Of a stretch of 64,000 bases of DNA, positions 13,309-25,758 are shown piece after piece. The notes below the pieces were generated by a model. The model made no database searches, was not told the origin of the DNA, and was given only the letters and a program-made list of their open reading frames with translations. Each line of letters opens with the position of its first letter. Within the stretch, counting starts at the first letter, position 1. A program made the translations under genes and the position numbers. Source of the stretch: Sipunculus nudus (lineage: Eukaryota; Annelida; Sipuncula; Golfingiida; Sipunculidae); NCBI GenBank assembly GCA_026874595.1, contig CM049314.1:51691812-51755811 (forward strand), written 5' to 3'.

Positions 13309-13480
13309 TTAAAATGTCATAGTCCGAAACTTGCAGTTCAGAAACGTCCATTTTGCTGAAATCAGAATGACTAAGGAAGATATGCAGGACTTAGGAGGAT
13401 CAATATTAAATTTTAAAAATAAACCTCCATTCATACTCCTAAACTTTGCACAGGTTCGCATTAGGCCTGTAGGCCTTGTT

Positions 13481-15088
13481 TTTTGGCTAACTGCATTATC
13501 ATAGATTTTATAGGGAAACAACTAAAAAAGCTTTAAAAATCTTCTTCTCTGAAACTGTTCAGCCAAATTGTCCAATATTTCACAGAAATAATTCCTGGAA
13601 CAATCTTTTTCAAGTTTGTTTGAATGGTGTAAGTTCGGTGATTTTGGGTGGAGTTACAGGAAGTTGAACTTAGTCATCTGTCCAAAAAAGCATACTAAAA
13701 TTACAATCTGAGAAACGGCTGGAGCTATCATCACCAAATTTTAAGCCAATGTTGGTCACATGAGTCATATCTGAAATTGAGGTATTGGTGGCGCCAACTG
13801 CATCGGCCTTTTTTGTACAGGGGTCATCAGTGCCCCTATCATACTGACGGTTGCAAAAAACTTCTTCTCTGAAACCATTTGGCCAAATTGTTTAATATCA
13901 CACAGAAATGATCCTAGGGTAGTGTTTTCTGAAGTTTGTTCAAATGGTGTCAGTTCAGTGACTTTTGGCTGAGTTATGGGAAGCTGCATGAATTTAGTCA
14001 TATGCCATACCAGCCCATTTTAGATCAGCGGCTACATAGATCTTCTCAAAAACCACTGGGCCAAATTCTTAAATCTTACAGATTAATTATCCTTAGATGT
14101 TGATAATTCAAGTTTGTTCAAATGGCTTTGGTTCAGTGATTTTTGGCTGAGTTATGGGAAGCTTAACTTAGCCAGTTTGCTGTATTTTCCCATATGAGTT
14201 ATAAACCTGCAAAACATTTTTAACTGATGCCACTGAGGTCAATTTGTTTAATATTTTATAAGAATAATCCCCTGAATAAATCTTATAATAATTGTCTTTT
14301 ATGGTTCCAAAGAATGAATTTTGGCTGAATTATAAAGATTGAATTGAGTCATTTTACCATATTTGTTTGCTGTGTGAAGCAGATACATCTAGCCTAGAAC
14401 CAGTTTATCAACATCCTTTACATCATGCCTCCAGACAATTAGATTTCAGGTTATCTGTGGTTAATATTGACAAGAATGTTTTTTAAAAAACTTTAAAAAA
14501 AATGTTGAGTTATGTTTTTAGATATTTCTCATACCAGGCAATGTTTACAATCACAGGTATATGTTAACCCATACTATTTTGAAAACGACTGGAGCTAGCA
14601 TCATAAAATTTAATGCAAAAACTTAGCCATCTGAAAAAATATGTATTTTTTTCAGATTTAATAGAGAAGAAGCTAAAAAAAACTTTTAAAATCTTCTCCT
14701 CCGAAATGGTCAAGCCAGTTTGTTCAATATTTCATAGAAATAATCTTTTATACCATCTCTCTCAAGTTTTTTCATATGGTTCAAGTTCGATGAATTTTGG
14801 CTGAATAACAGGAATTTGAACCTAGTCATCTGTCCAAAAAAAAGCATACTAAATTGACAATCTCAGAAACGGCTAGAGCCAGTCACAAAATTTTATGCCA
14901 GTTTTGGTCACATGAGTCATATATGAAATTCAGGTATTGGTGGCGCCACCTGCATTGACCCCTTTTTTGTATGGGGGTCATTAGTCATCTGTACATTAAT
15001 CCATAATTTCTCAGGAAAAGCAGGAGCTACAATCCCCAGATTTTATGCAATAATCTGTCACATATCAAATGTTGTGGGATTCAGCTTA
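13481..15088 (+). repeat. Family F interior units
   Basis: Four to five diverged units share 'ctgaaac...cagccaaattgt...aatatttcacagaaat' and 'gttcaaatggtgtcagttcagtgattttggctgagttat'. One GGTGGCGCCACC sits at about 14939. No gene is seen. Confidence 0.55.
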
Positions 15089-16494
15089 TTTTTAGCTCAG
15101 CTGACTATAAGTCATCTGAGCTATAGTCGTGGTCCATTGTCCGTCGTCCATCCGTCCGTCTGTCCGTCCGTCCGTCCGTAGATGTGGCACATTTTGAAAC
15201 CGTAAGACCTAGGATTCCAAAATTCGGCATAATGTTAGATGTCCCCAAGATCTCCTACCAAGCCGAAAACTGGGTCTTTGCGACTTTGTTCCTTTGAGAA
15301 ATCAAGGAAAAACCTCAATTTTTTATTAAAAACCTATTTTCACACTTCAGGGCTGCCTAATATCAAAACCACCCATCTGTTTTTCCTCATATTTACCATA
15401 AATATTCCTCAATATAGTTCCTATGAACATGGTTTTTAATAACAAATTAAAGAAAAATAGAAAAGGAATTTGTTAGTTTATAATAACAGGAAATTAACTT
15501 GCAGTTATTGATGATATCAGAATCTTGTATCGATGGATAGAATGTCACGTATTCCAAATAACACCGTGCAGTCACCTATGGTATTTTTCAGTTCAATTTT
15601 AATGATAAAAAAGTAAATCATATTATTCATTACTAATGATTGGGGATCATATGAAGGAAATTAATGATAGACAAAGATGCAGTTGATAATATTAATCTAG
15701 ATTCCTACTGTGTCTATTGTGTACATTGATGTGAAATTGGTCCAAAATGAATATATTAGGCCAAAATAAAAAAAAGATATGGTTCTCAGGCACTTTTTTT
15801 CAGAAATCAATGCGGGCGGGCGCTTTTTTTATTTTAATTTTTTGGGTATGTTTCGATAAAAATGTCAAATGATAAAGGAAAAGCATGAAATAAACGGTTT
15901 TATTTTGCTAAATAAGTAAAATCACTACAAAACAAAGGAAATTGTATGGTTTTACCTTCTTGAAAGAAATGTCGGAGCGGCAGCAGCTCAAAATTGGAAA
16001 GTTTTTATTGAAAATCAAAATAAAAATTTTTGATGCGGGGGTTTAAAATTGATGCGGGCGGTGCCTGAGAACCATACCTTTAATTTTTTTTGGCCTTACA
16101 TTAATTTTTTAAATATAAATAAAAGCCATAAAACCAGGTACTTATGATCATTATTTAAATGTGTTAATTTTGTATATTCTGGATTCTCAACATCATTGTT
16201 TGGTGAAAACTGAATAAATACCCGACATGGTGCGAATAATTTGCAATTGTGTTTAAATACGAATATGAATATGTACTCCATTATAAAATTTCTTGCATAA
16301 AGAACGGGAATTCAGGTAAAAATGAAAGTATATGAATACCAGTGCAAATACTTTCAAAATGTATTCATGAATGCATTCATGAATATATTTTTTAATATTA
16401 TTTTAATAATCATTTCAGTTATATTTCATTTTAAAAAATCATAAGATTCCCTTATTATTTTTAATAAAAATTATATTTGGAACAATATTTGTAA
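15089..16494 (+). mobile_element. Family A element (A4), internally deleted, interrupted by a MITE and another A element
   Basis: It starts TTTTTAGCTCAGCTGACT with (GTCC)n. At about 15430 it jumps from the left third of the A3-type body straight to the AT-rich right third (equivalent of about 7172). It stops at 16494, where A5 begins, just before the normal 3' end. No 3' terminus of its own is visible. Confidence 0.6.
15759..16095. mobile_element. TIR MITE, PIF/Harbinger-like, flanked by TTA
   Basis: Inverted ends GGCCAAAAT...ATGGTTCTCAGGCAC and GTGCCTGAGAACCAT...TTTTGGCC bound a 337-bp AT-rich insert. TTA lies on both sides (15756-15758, 16096-16098). The related A copy at about 18470 reads atattacattt with a single TTA, so the insertion and 3-bp duplication are seen directly. 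A 3-bp TWA duplication is typical of PIF/Harbinger. There is no transposase. Confidence 0.75.
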
Positions 16495-19158
16495 TTTTTA
16501 GCTCAGCTGACTATAAGTCATCTGAGCTATAGTCGTGGTCCATTGTCCGTCGTCCGTCCGTCTGTCCGTCCGTCCATCCGTCCGTCCGTCTGTCCGTCCG
16601 TCCGTCCGTCTGTAGATGTGGCACGTTTTGAAACCGTAAGACCTAGGAATCCAAAATTCAGCATAGTGTTAGATGTCCCAAAGATCTCCTACCATGCCGA
16701 AAACTGGGTCTTTGCGACTTCGTTCCTTTGAGAAATTAAGAAAAAACCTGAATTTTTTATTAAAAACCTATTTTCACACTTCAGGGCTGCCTAATATCAA
16801 AACCACTCATCTGTTTTTCCTCATATTTACCATAAATATTCCTCTATATAGTTTCTATGTACATGCCTGAAATTATGTCTGTATTATATAATTTAAAAAA
16901 GTTATGGGCCAGAACATAATGCATTTTGTAAAAAATCAGGAAAGATATTTGATCACTGAACACAAAACATGTTAAAGCTATGGACTTTTTTTTCCAGTAA
17001 TATAACTTTAATTAATCAAAATTAAATTGTATACCCAAAATTAGATCAAAATCTTTTAAATTTTTTAAAATATTAACAAAAATAAAACATTGGTACCTGA
17101 AATTTTGCCTAATTTTGACCAGGGCACGTTTTTTTCCTGTAAGTACTGTGAATTTAATTTTCTCAGCATGTTTTTGTTAGCATTTTGTCTGTTAACACCA
17201 AAAATTTGAAACCAGTTGATCAAAAACTGTAGATTTTATTCAAGTTTTCAAGCACCATGTAACATATTGTTTACATCAGGCTAGTGTTACGCAGTTTGCA
17301 AGAGCTCAGCTCCCCTGCTTCAGCTCTCAGTTCCTAAAATTTGGCATACAATTAAATATCTCCAAAATCCCCTACCATGCCAAGAATTTGGTCACTAGGA
17401 CTTAATACCTTTGAGATATTAATGAAAAACTTCATTTTTCAATTAAAAACCCATTGTGACACTTCAATACTGCCTAATATCAAAACCAATGATCTGACTT
17501 TAATCATATATAATATACATGTTTTTCTATACATTCTCTGTGCACATGCCCGAGATGACGTCAGTATTGCGTAATTGTTTTAAGTTTTGGGCCCAAACAT
17601 AATGCACTTTGTAAAAAATCAAGAAACATATTTACTCCCTTAACAAGGGGCTTGCTGAAGCTAGAGATTTTTTGTCAGGGATGTAACATTATTTAATCAA
17701 GATTCAATTGAATACCCAAAATTAGTTTTGAATTTTTAAAATTTTATAAGTTATTAGTATAAATATAAAATTAGTACCTTAAATTTTGCCCAGTTTTGAC
17801 CATTTCACGTTTGTTTCTTGTGAGCTCTGTTTATATAATTTTCATATCATGCACACATAAGGATTTCAGCTTTTTAGTTTAGAAAGCTGAAAGAAATTGG
17901 CCAAAAATTGTAGCTTTTATTAATGTTTTTATGAGACCATGTCAGACCTTGGCTCTCTCCAGCCACTCTTGAGTCACCTGTATGTTGACCTTGTTGAACT
18001 TTCAGCAAATTATGCACGCTTGAGGCGAGTCATATACTGGGGCAGCCAGGCAGCTTATGGCCAGCCACAGTTGATCCTGGTGTCCAACCCAACTCATCTA
18101 GTAGTTTTAACCAACAACATAACAATAAACAATAAATTAATCAATTTTTATTGGTTTTTAATAATAAATTAAAGAAAAATAGAAAAGGAATTTGTTAGTT
18201 TATAATAATAGGGAATTAACTTGCAGTTACTGATGATATCAGAATCTTGTATCGATGGATAGAATGTCACGTATTCCAAATAACACCATGCAGTCACCTA
18301 TGGTATTTTTCAGTTCAATTTTAATAATAAAAAAGTAAATCATATTATTCATTACTAATCATTAGGGATCATATGAAGGAAATTAATGATAGACAAAGAT
18401 GCAGTTGATAATATTAATCTAGATTCCTACTGTGTCTAGTGTGTACATTGATGTGAAATTAGTCCAAAATGAATATATTACATTTATTTTTTTAATATAA
18501 ATAAAAGCCAGAAAACCAGGTACTTATCATCATTATTTAAATGTGTGAATTTTGTACATTCTGGATTCTCAACACCATTGTTTGGTGAAAACTGAATAAA
18601 TACCAGACAATATACTTTGCAATTGTATTTAAATACGAATATGAATGTGTACTCCATTATAAAATTTCTTGCATAAAGAATGGGAATTCAGGTAAAAATG
18701 AAAGTATATGAATACCAGTGCAAATCATTTCCAAATGTATTCATGAATGCATTCATGAATATATTCTTTATTATTATTTTAATAATCATTTCAGTTATAT
18801 TTTATTTTAAAAATCATACGATTCTCTTGTTATTTTTAATAAAAATTATATCTGGGACAATATTTGTAATTATTTTTAATAAATAGTTAAACTCTTATAT
18901 TATATGTTCTGCTTATAAGTTATATGGCCAAGTCAAAATCTGTGTGACAATAGTACTCCATTTGTTAATAAAATAAATGAAATCAATTCTCTTTTTTGTC
19001 TCTAAAGGTACTATCAAAATCATACATAAGCTAAACAACAACAACTCATAATACAGCTTATATTTATTACCACACAAAACCAGCACGTGAATCATATCTA
19101 AATCATATTTTTTTATCATATATAACAGCTGAGCGCTGTGACCCATAGGTCCCTTGTT
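16495..19158 (+). mobile_element. Family A element (A5), complete
   Basis: It starts TTTTTAGCTCAGCTGACT with a long (GTCC/GTCT) run at 16548-16616, and ends CAGCTGAGCGCTGTGACCCATAGGTCCCTTGTT. The body is collinear with A3 (5577-8175). The short open frames in both are parallel remnants without codon-like conservation. Confidence 0.75.
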
Positions 19159-20731
19159 TGCTATCTGCATTTACTTAGATTTTATAGGGGAAAAGCTGAA
19201 AAACATTTAAAAGTCTTCTTGTAAATGGTCCAGCCAAATTGTTCAATATTTTACAGCAATGATCCCAGAGGCAAGCCCTCTCAGGTTTGTTCAAATGGTT
19301 TGCATTTGATGAATTTTAGTGGAGAGAAACAAATTTGAACAGTCATTTGGCCAAGTAAGCTTACTGACACAGTTATCTAAGAAATGGCAGAAGCTAGCAT
19401 TACCAAGTATTGTGCAAATGTTGGTCACATGACTCGTATTTGAAGTAACAGATTTTGTGGTGCCACCTACATTGACCTGTTTTTTATGGGCAAAAACCTC
19501 ATAATTTTAGCCTCTTTCAGCTTAAAATGTTTTTGATGAAACTGTCAAGTTGAATTGTTCAGTTTTTCAAAGGAATTATCCTAGGACAGGGTTCTTTCAA
19601 TCATATCAGAAAAGATTAATTTGGTCTTATGGCCATTATTATGTCTAACTCAAACTGAGGACTGCAAAAACTGTTCTTCTACAAAATTAATGTTTCAATT
19701 ATAACTTCTGTAACATGGTACAAAAATTATTCTTAGGTGGCCTTTGTTCAAGTTTACTTGAATGATTTTTGGCAGAATTATTGGACCTTTAACAATGAGA
19801 GAACTGCATTTTTCATTAATCTAGATATTTTGATAAAAAGTATATGAATATTTCAGCTTGAAAGAAAGCATTTTAGCCAAAGTCTTTCAGTATGTGTAAA
19901 CAGATTTGCCTACAGGCCAAGAGTGTGTCTGTATATTTAAATAGGTTAAGAAACTGCCAACTGTTTCAGATTTGGTAATAGATCAAGAGTTCATTCAGTG
20001 CAGCCAGATATAGGTCAAGAGTTCAATCAGTGCAGCCAAGCACAAGGCATGTGATCCCCTCATGGGTGACATGTGAACACCTCATGGGCACCATGTGATC
20101 ACCTCATGGGTGTCATGCCCCCTCAGGACTGCATGTGGAGCAAATCTTTTTATAGCTTTGGCAGTGTGCCAACTGTATCAGATAAGGCAACAGGTCAAGA
20201 GTTCACTCAGTGCAGCCAGGTACAGGTCAAAAGTTCACCCAGTCTAGCCAGGTTCAGGTCCTGAGTTCACTCAGTGCAGTAGCCTGAGCCAGCAAATTTG
20301 TCACAGTTCACTCGGGGCAACTGCCTTTCTCACCTAAGCCTGGTCAGCCCCATGCATCAAACACAAGGTAAGTTAGATGTATTGGCCTGATATTATGACC
20401 TGTCTATGTGTCTTTGATGGCTTTCTCGTTCACAAGACAGGTGTCACCACTTACAATGACTTTTGCACAGTGTGTGACTTTTGTGCCTGCTTATTTCTAT
20501 AGAGGAATTTGATATATCATCCTGAAATTGGGCATATTTATACATATCGAATAGCTTTGTTGTATACAAGACTGGTGGTGCCACCTACAATAATTTTTGC
20601 ACAGTGTGTGTCCCTGCTTATTGTCCCTGCTTATTTCTCAGGAGGGGTTTGATATATCAGTCTGAACTTGGGTTATGTATATATCTATGATAGCTTTGTT
20701 GGATACAAGACTGGTGGTGCCAGCTACAATA
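19159..20731 (+). repeat. Family F interior and a ~30-50-bp tandem block
   Basis: 19159-19900 resumes family F interior (tgctatctgcatttacttagattt). About 19980-20345 is a degenerate tandem repeat of 'aggtcaagagttcactcagtgcagcc', also found at 29220-29560. About 20390-20730 has two units with 'caagactggtggtgccac' and 'tttttgcacagtgtg'. Confidence 0.55.
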
Positions 20732-23700
20732 TTTTTAGCTCAGCTAACTGTAAGTCAACTGACGTGTAGGAATGGCGCCTGTCCGTCCTCTGTCCGGCAG
20801 TCTGTTAGCAGGGCACAAATCGTAACAGCTGGTCCTAGAAACTTCTAAGTGAAGATCCAGAGAGGTCAATAAAAATTTCCTGGGAAACCTAAAATTAGGT
20901 CACTCTGATCTATATCCTTCAAGCTATGTGGCTTGTAAGTACCCCCCAGAATATTAAAAAATTTGAAACAAAACCTCCAATATCTTGATCATTAATGCAT
21001 TTTTTGTCATGAATCTTGCCTTGAATATGGACCATGACTTTTTTTTTCAGTTCCTGAAACATGGTGGTGCCACCTGTATTTTTTCCTATTTTAACAAATA
21101 TTTTTCTATTGAATAACTTTAAAATGACAACAATCATGTCAGTTTCTCAGCTGTGATTACATCTGGTGTCCCTAAACCTGTTGTGTTTATTGATCACAAG
21201 TGGATGCCCTGTACTAATCTCCCTGTCTGTCTATCTGTCTGTTTGTATGTCTGTCTGTCTGTCAATCCGTCCATCCAGTGGCATCCACACAAATTTGTTT
21301 CCAGACAATAACTCCAGATTGGATTGGCACATGGATTTCAAACTTGACTTAAAAATGGCCCACCACTAAATCAAGAACCTATATGATTTTGTGGTCATGA
21401 GATCATTGGTCAAGGTCACAGGACTCACTTACCATAAAATCTGTGAAATTTCATACCTCGATGAATTTCGTACACGGTCTTTCTTCAGTAACCATAATAA
21501 TTAAAATGACATGTTAAATTTCGAACTACCGATGGGCTGTTACGCCATAGTTGACTTTAGCAGGACTGCCGTGAATGTAACACTGACGTAACCTCACCCT
21601 GTTATCTGGTTTTGAAAAAGTCTACTGGTCCGATCGATGTGAATGCCATGCTATTGATAATTAATATGAATTATATCTACATCATATTGAAAGTAATTTG
21701 ACTGAAAACTATGTCATCTGAGCTATAGTCATGGTCTATTGTCCGTCCGTCTGTCCGTCCGTCCGTCCGTCCGTCTGTCTGGATGTCCATCTATTAGACT
21801 GGCATGTTTCGACACCGTTGGACCGACGAATCTGAAATTCGGCATACAGTTAGATGTCCCCAAAATCTACTACCATGCCAAAAATTGGGTCAATAGGACT
21901 TGGTTCCTTCGAGATATTAAGGAAAAACCTCAATTTTTTTATTAGAAATCTATTTTCACACTTCAGGACTGCCTAATATCAAAACCACTCATCTGGTTCT
22001 CTTCATATTTACCATAAATATTCCTCTTTATAGTTCCTATGTACATGCCAGATATTAAGTCAGTATTATTTAATTTAAAAAAGTTATGGGCCCAAACATA
22101 ATGGCCTTTGTAAAAAAATCAGGAAGATATTTGGTCACTTAAGACCAAAAGTGTTAAAGGTAGGGACTTTTTTCCAGTAATACAACTTAAATTAATCAAA
22201 ATTTAATTTTATACCAAAAATTAGATCAAAATCTGTTAAATTTTTTTAATTATTGGCAAAAATATAAAATTGGTACCTTAAATTTTGCCCAACTTTGGCC
22301 ACGGCACGTTTTTTTCCTGTAAGTACTGTGGATTTAATTTTCATAGCATGTATACATAAGGATTTAATCTGTTAAAATCTGAAATTTGAAAATAAAAGCT
22401 GCAAAATTAGGCTAGTTATTGAATTTTTTTGGAGGCTCTTGTTGTATTCCCTTACATTGTCAAGCAGTCCACTTTGATGACTGTAGGTCATTCAGTGCAC
22501 ATCTCTATGCTCCCCAGGCTGTTGGCATATTTTAGATGTCCCCAAAATCTCCTACCATACCGAAAATTGGGTCATAAGAACTTCGTTCCTTCAAGATATT
22601 AAGGAAAAAAAACTCCGTTTTCCATAAAAAAAAGCCATTGTTACACTTCAGGCTGCCCAATATCAAAACCACTGATCTGTTTTTGATCATATTTAGTATT
22701 CACATTCTTTCATACATTTTCTATGAACATACCAAAAATTAGGTAAGTATTGGGTATTATTTTGAAGTTATGGGCCAAAACATAATGCAATTTTTTAAAA
22801 ATTAGGAAATATATTTACTCACCTAACATGAGAATTGCTGAACCTAGAGACTTTTTTTCAGGAATATAACTTTATTTAATCAAGATTCAATTGTTTACCT
22901 AAAATTAGATCTGAATTTTGCAAATTTTTCAAGTTATTAGAATAAAAAAAAATCAATACCTTAAATTTTGTCCAACTTTGGCACTATTGATTTAATTTTC
23001 ACAGCATATATACATAAGGATTTAATCTTTTAAAATCTGAAATTTCAAAGAAATTGATTGGAAAGAATAGCTTTTATTCATGTTTTCATTCACCATGTCA
23101 AGTGTTGTTTACATCTAGCCCACCTAGTAGTACAGCCTTCACTTGCATTATGTAACCCACCCCAGGCAGCTTGCCTTAGGTCAGCCTGGCCACTACCAGC
23201 AGGCTTCCCCTCTACCCTGCATTCCCCCCCCCCCCCCCAGATGGTGCATAAACTAGATGAATGTTATTATTTTCTGTATTTGATTCATTCTTATTCTAGG
23301 CTATGCTAAATTTTAGATTTTGTATCATACCACCAGGGTTACAAGGATTAAAGTGCACATTTAATTGTGTCCACAAAGTGGTGTATTGCTATGAAAGTGT
23401 GGATGTTCATCAGATAAGTAATTCCTTACTTGAGAAGAGTAAAAACTTCACCAGGTGTGAAATTGACTATTAATTCCAGAAATAAATTATAGCTTAGATT
23501 GTAATTAGCATAATGATATTGTTTGTCCCTCATTCAACCAACAGTGTGTATACTTTATTTGAAAAGATGTTTTTATTTTACCAAATTTACTGAATCTTTT
23601 ATTTTATTTTGGTGAATAAAATTAAGCATGTACTGAAAACTCCAATGTGCAAAATTTTTTAATAGTGATTCAAGGAATAATCCTGTAGATGCCATGTTGT

Positions 23701-23853
23701 GGCATTATTTTCTTTTAAATTCAGTTTAAACATTTGTGATTTAAAAATAATAAAAATATATGTGTATGCATAATATGACCCAATAACAGCTACACTCTGG
23801 ATATATAATGATTGCAACTTAGAATTCTAATATTTTAACTTATATTTTCAGTG

Positions 23854-25430
23854 TTTTTATGCCCCCGCCACAAAGTGGCCGGGGCATATAGTTTTACCCA
23901 TGTCCGTCCTTCCGTCATTCCGTCATTCCGAAATCAAACAGTTGTACAGACTTTTTTTCGCAATGTCTGCAGATATTGGCCTGATTTTTGGTGTGTGGGC
24001 AGATAATGACCAGTTACAGATCGAGTTAGCGTTTCTTCCTGGTTGACCTACTTTTGACCATTTTACAGCTCCTAAACTTAGAAAATTTCATAAAAAATAG
24101 AAATTTTCATGACAAATACACATGTACAGACTTTTTTTTGCAATGCCTGCAGATATTGGCCTGATTTTTGGTGTGTGGGCAGATAATGACCAGTTACAGA
24201 TCGAGTTAGTGTTTCATCCCGATTGACCTACTTTTGACTGCTTTACGGCTCCTAAACTTAGAAAATTTCATGAAAAATAGAAATTTTCTTGACAAATACA
24301 CATGTACAGACTTTTTTTTGCAATGCCTGCAGATATTGGCCTGATTTTTGGTGTGTCGGCAGATAATGACCAGTTACAGATCAGGTTCGCGTTTTGTCCC
24401 GGTTGACCTACTTTTGACCGTTTTACGGCTCCTAAACTTAGAAAAATCCATGAAAAATAGAAATTTTCATGACAAATACACATGTACAGCCATTTTTAGC
24501 CCTCAGCTCATAGGCTGATGGGCTATTGTCGTCACCCAAGCTGTCCGTCTGTCCATCTGTCTGTCCGGTGTCTGTCCGTCTGTCCGTCCGTTCCGCGTCT
24601 GTTAACTTTTACCTTGTGAGCGGGATATCTCTAAAAGGATTCACCGTTGGAATTTTATTTCATCAGTGAAGATGTATATCGATAAAATCTCGGTCAAGTT
24701 CGAAGATTGGTGACCTTGACCCATTATTCTACAATAAGCTGATTATAGAAAAACACTCAGAAGTTTATATCTCAGGAACCATTGTGTGGATTTTCACAAA
24801 ACTTACTATGATCATTGGGACTGATGGTCTGTATGTGCTGCACAATTTTGGTGGCGCCACCTGCAATTTCTGATTTTTTAATGAAATTTATCAGATTTTT
24901 TCAATTTTGGCCTTTTGTGTAGGATATCTCCAAAGGTATTCAACACAGGAACTTCATTTCTTCAGTACTATTGCATTATATTTACAAACTCTTGGTCAAG
25001 TACAAAGATGGGTGATCTTGACCTACTTTTCAAGGTCACAGAGCTTAGTATAGAAAAAAACTTAGGAGCATATTTCTCAGGAAGCATTTGGTGGATTGTT
25101 ATGAAACATGGTATAAACCTCTCCAATTTAAATTTATAAATGATTATCACCATATGACAGATTCTGAACATAGAAAATTTCATGAAAGACAGAAATTTTC
25201 ATGAAAAATGCACATATATGGACTTTTTTTCACAATGCCTGCAGATACTGGCCTGATTTTTGGTGTGTTGCTTGATAATGACCCTTTACAGATCGAGTTT
25301 GCATTTTGCCCTTGTTGACCTACTTTTGACCATACAACACTTCCTGAACTTAAAAAATTTTACAAAATTTAACAAATGTTTCTGATTTGCCCCAGGCGGG
25401 GGCATTCGTGTCGTTCCGACACATCTAGTT
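23854..25430 (+). mobile_element. Family D Helentron-like element with three 180-bp units
   Basis: It starts TTTTTATGCCCCCGCCAC-AAA-GTGGCCGGGGCATA (hairpin, one mismatch), with a TCCGTCAT-type repeat. It ends GGCGGGGGCAT-TC, hairpin GTGTCG-TTC-CGACAC, AT, CTAGTT. Units of exactly 180 bp start at about 23941, 24121 and 24301 (tgtacagactttttttgcaatg...). Confidence 0.75.
24493..25145 (+). mobile_element. Family E element, 5' end only, inside D
   Basis: It starts TTTTTAGCCCTCAGC-TCATAG-GCTGATGGGCT (bulged hairpin), followed by CTGTCCGTCTGTCC repeats. The body has 'atatctctaaaagg' blocks and one GGTGGCGCCACC (about 24850). D sequence resumes at about 25150. No E-type 3' hairpin is visible, so it is truncated or its end has decayed. 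Confidence 0.45.
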
Positions 25431-25758
25431 TAATACAAATTTATTAAACTTGTAAATAAAACAAATTAATCAGATAAAAACTATTTTAATGAAAAAAGTG
25501 GATAGGCTTAAATAACAAGCTTATATATAAACTTAAATTCATTATTTCCTTGAAAGTGAAATAAAGGTATTAGTCCATTCTGTCCGCTCACCTGTCCATC
25601 TGTAAATTTTTCATATGCAGTATGCACAGTATCTCAAAACTTTTACTGTTTTTCTTCATGATAGTTTTGTCAGAGTATTAGTTTGCAATCATATATTTAG
25701 AACTTTACTATTACCAAGTAGGAGGGCCTCTTTCCTCTTAGCTTCTCATATGCTTATA

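Larger units (their letters stand above)
10461..13480 (+). mobile_element. Family F element (F2) carrying a C element
   Basis: It starts TTTTTAGCGAACCTGTTAGC, followed by CGTCGTCCGTCCGCCGTCC. It ends GGTTCGCATT, then the hairpin AGGCC-TGTA-GGCCT running into TTGTT. GGTTCGC is the exact complement of GCGAACC at the start. The body has AT-rich units and one GGTGGCGCCACC at about 10940. A C-type block occupies about 11419-13308. Confidence 0.65.
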
